Both the position numbers and the translations under genes were made by a program. From JBEKHI01 sp050012355 (GTDB lineage Bacteria > Actinomycetota > Actinomycetes > Streptosporangiales > Streptosporangiaceae), in contig JBEKHI010000342.1 in assembly GCA_050012355.1 (NCBI GenBank), forward strand, positions 1-11,667: 11,667 bases of DNA. The letters are read 5' to 3'. The notes beneath the pieces are model-generated. The model saw only the letters and a program-made list of their open reading frames with translations. It did not search any database and was not told the origin of the DNA. Of this stretch, positions 6,529-11,667 are shown piece by piece. The first letter of the stretch is position 1; the number at the start of each line of letters is the position of its first letter.

Positions 6529-7256
6529 GCTCGGAGGCCGCGCCGTCCGAGGACGGCGCCGCGTTCGTACGGGCAGCTAGGGCGTCCGATGCCCCCAGCC
6601 TGGCCCGCATCCAGGTGGAATCCTGGCGGGATGGGCTGTCCGGGCTGGTATCTGACGACGTGCTGGACCAGCTCACCTCGGCGCAGGCGCTAGCGGAATG
6701 GGAGTCTCGCTGGCGCGAGGCGATCACCAGCCCGCCCAGCAGCAGGCACCGCGTCTTCGTCGCCGTCACCAAGGCCGACCCCCCGCCCAGCCCCGCCCCC
6801 AGCCCAGCCCCGTCGATGTCACATCGACCGGACTCTATGCCGGTCGATGTCACATCGACAGAGGGGGCGGCCGGGGGCGGCGCTGCGGGGGGCGGCGTGG
6901 CGGGGCTGATGGCGGTCGGGTTTGCTTCGGCGGGGCCCGCCAGTGACGAGGACCGGTGGCCGGCGACGGACGGGCAGCTGCACGAGCTGCGGGTGCTGCC
7001 GGGCCATGCTCCCGAGAACCGTGCCACCGGGGGGCACGCGAGCCGGCTGCTGCACGCGGTGGCCGACACGCTTGCCGAGGACGGATTCCGCACGCTCACT
7101 ACCTGGGTCCTCGAGGCCGACAGCGGCTACCGGGAGTTCCTCGCCGCCGCGGGCCTCGAACCCGACGGGGCCCGAGGAGAACTTGATATGGGGAAACCAC
7201 TCATCGTTTTGCGATATGTGACGGCGATCGGAGCCTACGGTGGCGAGCAGGCGTGA
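6525..7256 (+). CDS. GNAT-family N-acetyltransferase with a Pro/Gly-rich insertion
   Basis: A 243-residue Gcn5-related acetyltransferase; the acceptor is unknown. Seen: an N-terminal FVRAARASDAPSLARIQVESWR helix of the kind that opens many actinobacterial GNATs; a strand RVFVAVTKAD (76-85); LHELRVLPGH (152-161) leading into the acetyl-CoA loop RATGGHASRLL (166-176); then TLTTWVLEADSGYREFLAAAGLEPDG (190-215), the usual last strands. Between strand RVFVAV and strand GLMAVGFA there is an insertion of about 43 residues (85-127) made of Pro/Ser and Gly/Ala runs, where relatives have a short loop. It holds the paired palindrome at 6812-6859. The start is TTG at 6525, sharing TTGA with the ilvD stop; no independent Shine-Dalgarno is seen, so translation probably depends on ilvD. 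menA begins inside its 3' end. The start and the function of the insertion are the least certain points. Confidence 0.85.
   Translation: MSSEAAPSEDGAAFVRAARASDAPSLARIQVESWRDGLSGLVSDDVLDQLTSAQALAEWESRWREAITSPPSSRHRVFVAVTKADPPPSPAPSPAPSMSHRPDSMPVDVTSTEGAAGGGAAGGGVAGLMAVGFASAGPASDEDRWPATDGQLHELRVLPGHAPENRATGGHASRLLHAVADTLAEDGFRTLTTWVLEADSGYREFLAAAGLEPDGARGELDMGKPLIVLRYVTAIGAYGGEQA
6812..6859. repeat. Two identical 17-bp palindromes, 31 bp apart, inside the acetyltransferase gene
   Basis: GTCGATGTCACATCGAC occurs at 6812-6828 and again at 6843-6859. Each copy is a perfect palindrome apart from its central base. The flanks CCGG extend the pair into a larger inverted repeat with 20-bp arms (6812-6831 and 6840-6859), one central mismatch and an 8-bp loop. 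Because the offset is 31 bp, the two copies are read in different frames (SMSHR versus VDVTST), so selection on protein sequence does not explain their identity. The element lies in the Pro/Gly-rich insertion. It could be a dispersed repeat or MITE-like insertion, or a tandem operator. Confidence 0.9.
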
Positions 7257-8118
7257 GTGGCTGGCCGGCACGCGTCCGCGGACGCTGCCGGCCGCTGTTG
7301 TTCCTGTGCTCATCGGGTCGGGTGTAGCGGCCGGGTACCACGATTTCTCCTGGTGGCGGGCGGCCGTCGCGCTGTTCGTCGCTCTCGCGCTGCAGATCGG
7401 CGTGAACTTCGCGAACGACTACAGCGACGGGGTGCGTGGCTCTGACGAGCAGCGCGTCGGGCCGGTGCGGCTGACCGCGTCGGGGCTCGCGCCGCCTCGT
7501 CAGGTGCTGGCCGCCGCGTTCGGGTGCTTCCTGGCGGCCGGGATCGCGGGCCTTGTCCTGGCGGCGGTGACCTCCTGGTGGGTGCTGCTGTTCGGCCTGG
7601 CGGCGCTCGCGGCGGCCTGGTTCTACACCGGCGGCAGCCGGCCCTACGGGTATCGCGGGTTTGGCGAGGTCTCGGTGTTCGTGTTCTTCGGCATCGGGGC
7701 CGTCGCCGGGACCGCGTTCGTCGAGATGTCCCGGTTGTCGTGGCTGGGGCTGGTGGCGGCGGTGCCCGCGGGGCTACTGTCCTGCGCGCTCCTAATGATC
7801 AACAACCTGCGCGACATCCGGTCCGATGAGGTCGCGGGCAAACGGACGCTGGCCGTCATACTCGGCGACGCCCGCAGCCGCACCACCTACGTAGGCTGCC
7901 TGCTTATCCCGTTCGTCGCGGCGGTCGCGGTCGCCGCCGTGCGGCCGCTGACCACGCTGACCTTGCTCGCGCTGCCGCTCACGGCGCCGCCAGTCCGGGC
8001 GGTTCGGGGCGGCGCGCTGGGGCCCGCGCTGATACGAACATTGGGACAGACGGGGCGGGTGCAACTCGTGTTCGGTGTGCTGTTCACTATCGGACTCGCG
8101 GTACGTTTTTTAAATTAG
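7240..8118 (+). CDS. menA: 1,4-dihydroxy-2-naphthoate polyprenyltransferase
   Basis: Transfers a polyprenyl chain from its diphosphate to 1,4-dihydroxy-2-naphthoate, giving demethylmenaquinone; an integral membrane enzyme of the UbiA superfamily and the committed membrane step of menaquinone synthesis. 292 residues, usual for MenA. Seen: N-terminal LAGTRPRTLPAAVVPVLIGS, typical of MenA; the first Asp-rich motif NDYSDG with D60 and D63; the second, NNLRDIRSDEVAGKRTLAV with D192 and D196; about eight hydrophobic segments; AWFYTGGSRPYGYRGFGEV (126-144), characteristic of the MenA branch. GTG 7240 has GGAG at 6-nt spacing and lies 17 bp inside the end of the acetyltransferase gene. No other men genes are in the window. 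The last codons are unusually AT-rich (GTTTTTTAAATTAG), with no convincing terminator hairpin after them. Confidence 0.95.
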   Translation: MASRREWLAGTRPRTLPAAVVPVLIGSGVAAGYHDFSWWRAAVALFVALALQIGVNFANDYSDGVRGSDEQRVGPVRLTASGLAPPRQVLAAAFGCFLAAGIAGLVLAAVTSWWVLLFGLAALAAAWFYTGGSRPYGYRGFGEVSVFVFFGIGAVAGTAFVEMSRLSWLGLVAAVPAGLLSCALLMINNLRDIRSDEVAGKRTLAVILGDARSRTTYVGCLLIPFVAAVAVAAVRPLTTLTLLALPLTAPPVRAVRGGALGPALIRTLGQTGRVQLVFGVLFTIGLAVRFLN

Positions 8119-8149
8119 CGACACATGCCACTCAATGAGCCGGAAGTCC

Positions 8150-8178
8150 CCGACAAGGACGCCCAAAAGAGGTAATCT
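8150..8178 (+). promoter_or_regulatory. Putative promoter of the HTH membrane protein gene
   Basis: CCGACA (8150-8155) and TAATCT (8173-8178) are 17 bp apart and match the housekeeping consensus at four of six positions each. A start near 8185 would leave a leader of about 70 nt before the GTG at 8257. This suggests the gene is transcribed separately from menA. Confidence 0.5.
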
Positions 8179-8256
8179 GCGGACGAATCCCTGGTGAGGG
8201 GGGGTGCAGCGACGGCACCGAGGCCACGAACTGAAACCAACGGGAGGGGTGCTTGG

Positions 8257-9009
8257 GTGCAGCCCCGGGACAACTCAGTTGATAGCCCAGCGCGCTTTCT
8301 CGCGGAGCTGAGAACGCTCCGCGACCGGGCCGGGCTCCTGCCTATGGAGCTGGCTGCCCGCGCGCACTATCCGATTGACCTGATTCAGGCGGCGGAGGTC
8401 GGACCTACCCTGCCGGACCTGCCCGTCTTGTCGGCGTACGTGCGTGGATGCGGCGGTGAGGTGACCGAGTGGGAGGACCGCTGGCGGACGCTGTCTGGCG
8501 TCGGCGCGACCCCGCTGCCAGACCTCGATGAAGGTTCCGGCGTCAACCTGCCGGTGCGGCCAGTCGGCGGATCGGCCGCCGCGGCGGCGGGTGCGGCGGC
8601 CGGCGCTTCGGCGGCGCCGCCGGACGACCACGATCCGGCGTTCATCATGGCCGTGCTCGCCCGGGCGACCTCGGCCGTCCCCGACGTGCCCGCCCCGACC
8701 GGGCCCGCGCCTTCCGAGCTGGCCAGCGTCCCGTCGGGTTACGGCACGGATTCGCCCGTGCTCGCCTCGGTGCCGGATTCGCCCGCCGCGAGCGTCGAGA
8801 CACCGGTATTCGGCCTCGGAGCAGGGCGACCCTCCCCCGAGCCGGCGCCGAAGCACGCGGCCGCGGTTTCCAGCGTCAACGGGCGCTCCCTGCCGTCCAC
8901 GCAGTCGGCCGCCGGTGTCCTTGGCGCCATCCCTAAGCAAGCCAGGCTGGCGCTGGTCGCTGTTGGGGTGCTGCTGCTAATCATCATCTTGGTAACCGCA
9001 TTGAACTGA
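8257..9009 (+). CDS. Helix-turn-helix protein with a C-terminal membrane anchor
   Basis: A 250-residue product. Residues about 10-80 form an XRE-like helix-turn-helix domain of the actinobacterial kind: ARFLAELRTLRDRAGLLPMELAARAHYPIDLIQAAE, then LPDLPVLSAYVRGCGGEVTEWEDRW. A long Ala/Pro/Ser-rich, probably disordered linker follows (about 95-225), and the protein ends in one hydrophobic helix (LALVAVGVLLLIIILVTAL), which would place the N-terminal domain in the cytoplasm as a tail-anchored protein. Many actinobacteria carry such membrane-tethered HTH proteins, mostly uncharacterised; DNA binding is not proven. GTG 8257 is chosen because GGGAGGGG ends 7 nt upstream; the in-frame GTG at 8194 has no such site. 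A strong hairpin follows the stop after 12 bp. Confidence 0.85.
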   Translation: MQPRDNSVDSPARFLAELRTLRDRAGLLPMELAARAHYPIDLIQAAEVGPTLPDLPVLSAYVRGCGGEVTEWEDRWRTLSGVGATPLPDLDEGSGVNLPVRPVGGSAAAAAGAAAGASAAPPDDHDPAFIMAVLARATSAVPDVPAPTGPAPSELASVPSGYGTDSPVLASVPDSPAASVETPVFGLGAGRPSPEPAPKHAAAVSSVNGRSLPSTQSAAGVLGAIPKQARLALVAVGVLLLIIILVTALN

Positions 9010-9021
9010 CGAAGTCGCGGG

Positions 9022-9050
9022 CTGAAACGACCGGATATCGGTCGTTTCAG
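9022..9050. terminator. Strong hairpin terminator between convergent genes
   Basis: CTGAAACGACCG (9022-9033) pairs perfectly with CGGTCGTTTCAG (9039-9050) around the loop GATAT. It starts 12 bp after the stop of the HTH gene. There is no U-tract, as is usual for actinobacterial hairpin terminators, and the symmetric stem could also act on transcripts arriving from the SPFH gene on the other strand. Confidence 0.85.
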
Positions 9051-9100
9051 CGCCGCATCCCGCGCGCCGCCGGTTCCGTCGGCCGCGGGCGATGCTGGTG

Positions 9101-9147
9101 AGTGCCGCACCAACCAGCAAAGAGGCTGGCTAGTGCCACACCAACCA
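9101..9147. repeat. Pair of 16-bp direct repeats in the convergent intergenic region
   Basis: AGTGCCGCACCAACCA (9101-9116) and AGTGCCACACCAACCA (9132-9147) differ at one position and are offset by 31 bp. They sit between the hairpin terminator and the end of the SPFH gene, outside any credible coding sequence. The role is unknown. Confidence 0.7.
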
Positions 9148-9153
9148 TGATCA

Positions 9154-9171
9154 CCGGGCGAGGCGACCCGG
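9154..9171 (-). terminator. Weak GC hairpin downstream of the SPFH gene
   Basis: CCGGG (9154-9158) and CCCGG (9167-9171) can pair around an 8-nt loop, about 50 bp beyond the stop of the SPFH gene. The arms are only 5 bp and there is no U-tract, so this is a tentative call; the 9022-9050 hairpin may serve both genes. Confidence 0.25.
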
Positions 9172-9219
9172 CGAGATGTTGTTCCGGCGGGGCGCGGGGG
9201 TCAGCGCGAGGCGTGAGGG

Positions 9220-10200
9220 TCAGGAGGCCTGCGGGGTGCTCGTGCCGTTTGGTTCGGCGGGGGGCGGGACCACCTTGTCGAGGGCCGCGCGCAGCCCGGA
9301 ATCTGGCTTGCCGTCGCCGTCGCCTTCGGTGGGACCCGAGAAGGCGCTGGTCACGGCCTTGAGTGCGGAGGTCACCTCACTCGGTATGACCCAGAACGTG
9401 TTGCCCGATCCCTGCGCGAGCTGTGGCAGCATCTGGAGGTACTGGTAGGCCAGCAGCTTCGGGTCCGGGTCATTCTCGTGCACCGACTGGAAGACCTTCT
9501 CGATCGCCTCCGCCTGGCCCTCGGACCGCAGGATGGCGGACTGCTTGTCCCCCTCGGCGCGCAGGATCGCGGACTGCTTGTCCCCCTCGGCGGTCAGGAT
9601 CTGCGACTGCCGGACGCCCTCCGCGTTCAGGATCGCGGCCCGCTTCTCCCGCTCGGCCCGCATCTGCTTCTCCATCGCGTCGATCACCGACTTCGGCGGG
9701 TCGATGGCCTTGATCTCCACCCGGGTGACCCGGATGCCCCACTTCCCCGACGCGTCGTCCAGGACGCCGCGCAGCAAGGCGTTGATCTTGTCGCGCGAGG
9801 TCAGCGTCTGCTCCAGATCCATGGACCCGATCACGCTGCGCAGCATCGTCGCGGTGATCTGCTCGATCGCCTGGATGTAGTTGACGATCTCGTAGTCCGC
9901 CGCGCGCGGATCGGTGACCTGGAAGAACAGCACCGTGTCGATGAGCACCACGAGGTTGTCCTCGGTGATCACCGGTGCGCCATTGAACGAGACGACCTGC
10001 TCGCGCAGGTCGATCATCGGCTTCACCCGGTCGATCATCGGGATGACGAAATTCATCCCGGGTTCCAGCGTCTTGCGGTAGCGGCCGAGCCGCTCGACGT
10101 TGCGTGCGCGGGCCTGTGGCACGATCCGTATCGACCGCACCACCGTGATGACCACGAAGATCGCGACGATGGCCGCGATGATGGCTTCAGCCAGGACCAT
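9220..10200 (-). CDS. SPFH/Band 7 (stomatin/QmcA-like) membrane protein
   Basis: A 326-residue member of the stomatin/prohibitin/flotillin superfamily, which forms large oligomers on the inner face of the membrane and organises membrane domains (family knowledge; closest described relatives are the E. coli QmcA group). Seen: one N-terminal transmembrane helix (about 2-22, AEAIIAAIVAIFVVITVV); the SPFH domain from RIVPQARARNVERLGRYRKTLEPG to about residue 180, with FVIPMIDRV, the LIDTVLFFQVTDP strand and GKWGIRVTRVEIKAIDPP; then an 11-residue repeat region and AYQYLQMLPQLAQGSGNTFWVIPSE, typical of the QmcA branch; an acidic/Pro-rich tail. ATG 10200 follows the nfeD TAG after 2 bp, with GGGAG at 6-nt spacing. 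The same frame is open upstream to 10695, but that part lies over nfeD and is an Arg-rich shadow. NfeD and SPFH genes are a conserved pair. Confidence 0.95.
   Translation of the reverse strand: MVLAEAIIAAIVAIFVVITVVRSIRIVPQARARNVERLGRYRKTLEPGMNFVIPMIDRVKPMIDLREQVVSFNGAPVITEDNLVVLIDTVLFFQVTDPRAADYEIVNYIQAIEQITATMLRSVIGSMDLEQTLTSRDKINALLRGVLDDASGKWGIRVTRVEIKAIDPPKSVIDAMEKQMRAEREKRAAILNAEGVRQSQILTAEGDKQSAILRAEGDKQSAILRSEGQAEAIEKVFQSVHENDPDPKLLAYQYLQMLPQLAQGSGNTFWVIPSEVTSALKAVTSAFSGPTEGDGDGKPDSGLRAALDKVVPPPAEPNGTSTPQAS
9502..9633 (-). repeat. Four 11-residue (33-bp) repeats in the SPFH coiled-coil region
   Basis: Residues 190-233 of the SPFH protein read as ILNAEGVRQSQ, ILTAEGDKQSA, ILRAEGDKQSA and ILRSEGQAEAI. 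The middle copies are nearly identical at the DNA level. Such AEG repeats are usual in the helical hairpin region of QmcA-like proteins; nearly identical copies can change in number by recombination. Confidence 0.85.
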
Positions 10201-10202
10201 GG

Positions 10203-10637
10203 CTACTCCCGGGGATAGACAAGCGCGGTAGCGCCCTTGATCTGCATGACGTCGACCTTGGTGCCGACCGGGATCACGAGCGATTCGTCCAGGTAGGGAC
10301 GCGAGGACCATTCCTCGCCTTCGATGCGAACCCGGCCGCCGTGCTCGTTCACTTCTTCCAGGACGATCGCCGAACGGCCGACCAGGGCGGCGACTCCCGT
10401 GCGCAGCATCGGCGCCTGCTTGAGGTGCCGGATCGCGACCGGGCGGACGACGCCGAGCCCGGCTCCGGCCGCGACGACGAACGCGGCCAGCTGGACCCCC
10501 AAGTCGAGGTGGAACGCGCCGACCGCGGCTGCGACCAGCGCCGCGACCGCGATGAGGCCGAAGGCGAACGTCATGGTCAGCAGCTCGGCAACGCCAAGTA
10601 CCGCTGCCACGATCAGCCACACGATCCAAGACACCAT
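10203..10637 (-). CDS. NfeD-like membrane protein with C-terminal OB-fold domain
   Basis: A 144-residue short-type NfeD protein (like E. coli YbbJ), partner of SPFH proteins in membrane microdomains (family knowledge). Seen: two to three hydrophobic segments (VSWIVWLIVAAVLGVAELL; AFGLIAVAALVAAAVGAF; VQLAAFVVAAGAGLGVV), then the OB-fold: LRTGVAALVGRSAIVLEEVNEHGGRVRIEGEEWSSRP, ending with VIPVGTKVDVMQIKGATALVYP. The GRVRIEGEEWSSR strand is the hallmark of the NfeD C-terminal domain. No protease domain, so this is not the long ClpP-like class. ATG 10637 has GGAG at 5-nt spacing; the frame stays open to about 10700 but that extension has no hydrophobic or family character. The SPFH gene follows after 2 bp, so the pair is translated from one mRNA. 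Confidence 0.93.
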   Translation of the reverse strand: MVSWIVWLIVAAVLGVAELLTMTFAFGLIAVAALVAAAVGAFHLDLGVQLAAFVVAAGAGLGVVRPVAIRHLKQAPMLRTGVAALVGRSAIVLEEVNEHGGRVRIEGEEWSSRPYLDESLVIPVGTKVDVMQIKGATALVYPRE

Positions 10638-10665
10638 GGCCGCTCCGCTGAATGCTTCTGCCTTG

Positions 10666-10671
10666 AGAGTA
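10666..10671 (-). promoter_or_regulatory. Putative -10 box for the nfeD-SPFH operon
   Basis: TACTCT on the minus strand lies 28 nt upstream of the nfeD ATG, leaving room for a leader with GGAG. No convincing -35 lies 16-18 bp further up. Tentative. Confidence 0.3.
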
Positions 10672-10816
10672 TCCCCCGTCGCGATGGGTTCGCATCGCAA
10701 CCCGGCTGCGTCACTTGCCGCATCTCGATACCGGGAGCTATCAGTTCAATACCGCCTGATTATGTGCAATTGATGACAATTGACCGTCTCCGTCCTACGG
10801 GGGATTTCTCCCGACC

Positions 10817-10822
10817 TACACT
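10817..10822 (+). promoter_or_regulatory. Putative -10 box for the right-edge gene
   Basis: TACACT fits TANNNT and would give a leader of about 50 nt before the GTG at 10879. The TTGACC at 10780-10785 is a good -35 sequence but lies 31 bp away, too far for this -10, so the promoter assignment is tentative. Confidence 0.3.
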
Positions 10823-10835
10823 CGTGAGGTAAGGC

Positions 10836-10865
10836 ATGTCCTGCGGCGCGGCTGGGTAACCAGCC
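10836..10865 (+). promoter_or_regulatory. 5' leader with a 7-codon mini-ORF and a GUAA-capped hairpin
   Basis: A mini-ORF MSCGAAG begins at ATG 10836 after GAGGTAAGG and stops with TAA at 10857-10859. GGCTGG (10850-10855) pairs with CCAGCC (10860-10865) around GTAA, which in RNA is a GNRA-type tetraloop. The hairpin ends one base before the AGGAGG of the next gene and contains the mini-ORF stop codon in its loop. The structure is visible; any regulatory function is inference. Confidence 0.35.
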
Positions 10866-10878
10866 CAGGAGGTACCTG

Positions 10879-11667
10879 GTGGAACGTGGCGACACCGGCC
10901 TGGGCCGCGATGCCTATGGCCTGCCCAGGCGAAGACGCCTGGGTGATCGCCGCGCCTACCGGCCCGACGACGACGCGGGCCCGGACGGGCCGGACGGCGA
11001 CGACGACGACGAGTACGGCCAGCTGCTGCGACGCCCCGGGGAAAGGCCGTTCCAGCCGGACCGTTCGCGCATGCGGCCGCCGCCGGGCCGCTTCTCGCCG
11101 CCTCCTGGAGACCCGGCCGACGGCTTCGCACCCAACCGCGCGCCGGGCAACGGCGCTCCCATGACCACGGGCCCCGCGAACGGCGGCCCGATGAACGGGG
11201 GGACGGCGAACGGCGGGCCGATGCCCGGGGGCGCGGCGAACGGCGGGCCGATGCCCGGGCGCCAGTACCGGCTGCCGAACGGGCGCCGGGTGCCGTCGCG
11301 CGCCGACCGTCCGTACCGCCCGCAGGCGCCGGGCCCCGGGAGCGGAATGCGGGGGCCATGGGATCAGCCCGGTCCGGGGCAGCCCCCGGGCCAGGATCCG
11401 CTCGGCAGCAGCTGGCGGCGGCCGCCCCGACCGCAGGCGCCCGCCGGGCCGCCTCCGGGCGCCGACGGAGACCCATTGGTCCATGGCCACGCTCCCGGGG
11501 CTGGCGGGATGCCTGGGGCTGGCGGGTATGCGGGTGCTTCTGGGTTTGCGGGTGCTTCGCGGATTCCGGAAGGTTCTCGGTTTCCGGATGGCTCGGGGTT
11601 CGCGGGAGGTCCCGCGGGTTCGGGTCGCGCGGGTTCGGGGTATGCGGGGCCGGGTGCGGCGAGGCCG
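10879..11667 (+). CDS. Low-complexity Pro/Gly-rich protein, N-terminal 263 residues (runs off right edge)
   Basis: Not recognised. The frame opens with GTG 10879, preceded by a perfect AGGAGG at 6-nt spacing, has high GC at third positions and is open to the window end. Residues 1-50 are highly charged: MERGDTGLGRDAYGLPRRRR, then an acidic GPDGPDGDDDDEYGQLL stretch. From about residue 60 it is Pro/Gly/Arg-rich, with three ANGGPM repeats (about 100-127) and a final stretch of Gly/Ala/Ser/Phe/Tyr repeats. No membrane helix or folded domain is reached. Long disordered cytoplasmic N-termini of this kind often precede a transmembrane helix and an outer domain in actinobacterial envelope proteins (for example some LytR-CpsA-Psr proteins or kinases), but nothing here decides. 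Divergent from nfeD. Overlapping antisense frames are Arg/Pro-rich shadows. Confidence 0.72.
   Translation, partial: MERGDTGLGRDAYGLPRRRRLGDRRAYRPDDDAGPDGPDGDDDDEYGQLLRRPGERPFQPDRSRMRPPPGRFSPPPGDPADGFAPNRAPGNGAPMTTGPANGGPMNGGTANGGPMPGGAANGGPMPGRQYRLPNGRRVPSRADRPYRPQAPGPGSGMRGPWDQPGPGQPPGQDPLGSSWRRPPRPQAPAGPPPGADGDPLVHGHAPGAGGMPGAGGYAGASGFAGASRIPEGSRFPDGSGFAGGPAGSGRAGSGYAGPGAARP
11176..11259 (+). repeat. 30-bp in-frame tandem repeat (three copies, the last shortened)
   Basis: Units beginning GCGAACGGCGG start at 11176, 11206 and 11236, exactly 30 bp apart, and encode ANGGPMNGGT, ANGGPMPGGA and ANGGPMPG. The second and third copies are almost identical, a sign of recent duplication. Copy number could vary between strains without shifting the frame. 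Confidence 0.9.

Noticed and set aside
8194..8256. Earlier GTG start (8194) for the helix-turn-helix gene
   Set aside because: No ribosome binding site before 8194, whereas GGGAGGGG precedes GTG 8257 at ideal spacing.
10201..10695. N-terminal extension of the SPFH frame to 491 residues
   Set aside because: The extension overlies nfeD in another frame, is Arg-rich, and the ATG at 10200 has its own GGGAG and begins with the expected membrane helix.
10760..11490. Two minus-strand frames (238 and 224 residues) opposite the right-edge gene
   Set aside because: Arg/Pro/Ala shadows; the plus frame has AGGAGG, high third-position GC and stays open to the edge.
1..11667. CRISPR array, tRNA, rRNA, insertion sequence or prophage genes
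   Set aside because: No regularly spaced repeats with unique spacers, no tRNA cloverleaf, no transposase, integrase or phage structural motifs were seen on either strand.

Overview
The window is GC-rich chromosomal DNA with GTG and TTG starts, strong G/C bias at third codon positions, TANNNT -10 boxes and a menaquinone biosynthesis gene. Together these suggest a high-GC Gram-positive actinobacterium. No more precise taxon can be supported from the sequence alone. There is no sign of a phage, plasmid, insertion sequence, CRISPR array, rRNA or tRNA. Most of it reads as ordinary housekeeping chromosome.

Left part, minus strand (1-3061): a likely co-directional cluster of an amidase-signature hydrolase, a small HAD-superfamily phosphatase and prolyl-tRNA synthetase (proS, cut by the left edge). 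Gaps are short (33 and 19 bp). The amidase and proS starts lack a clear Shine-Dalgarno sequence, and all three starts have a TANNNT hexamer 7-8 nt upstream, the layout expected of leaderless mRNAs. A 373-bp divergent intergenic region (3062-3434) separates them from the plus-strand genes.

Middle, plus strand (3435-9009): a membrane protein with a disordered N-terminal half, two transmembrane helices and a NERD nuclease-related domain; ilvD (dihydroxy-acid dehydratase, branched-chain amino acid synthesis); a GNAT-type acetyltransferase whose TTG start overlaps the ilvD stop; menA (DHNA polyprenyltransferase, menaquinone synthesis), overlapping the acetyltransferase by 17 bp; then, from its own promoter, a helix-turn-helix protein with a C-terminal membrane anchor. 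ilvD, the acetyltransferase and menA look translationally coupled although their functions do not obviously belong together. The acetyltransferase carries a Pro/Gly-rich insertion that contains a striking pair of identical 17-bp palindromes exactly 31 bp apart.

Right part: a strong 12-bp-arm hairpin (9022-9050) closes the helix-turn-helix gene, which converges on a minus-strand NfeD-SPFH/Band 7 pair (9220-10637), a known membrane-domain partnership. Divergent from nfeD is a plus-strand ORF (10879 to the right edge) with a perfect AGGAGG and a leader hairpin. It encodes a long disordered Pro/Gly/Asn-rich segment with a 30-bp tandem repeat; its function cannot be told from this part.

I did not find a clear undescribed system. 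The best leads are the paired palindrome inside the acetyltransferase gene, the possibly inactivated NERD site, the leader structures before ilvD and before the right-edge gene, and the apparent leaderless starts of the left cluster.
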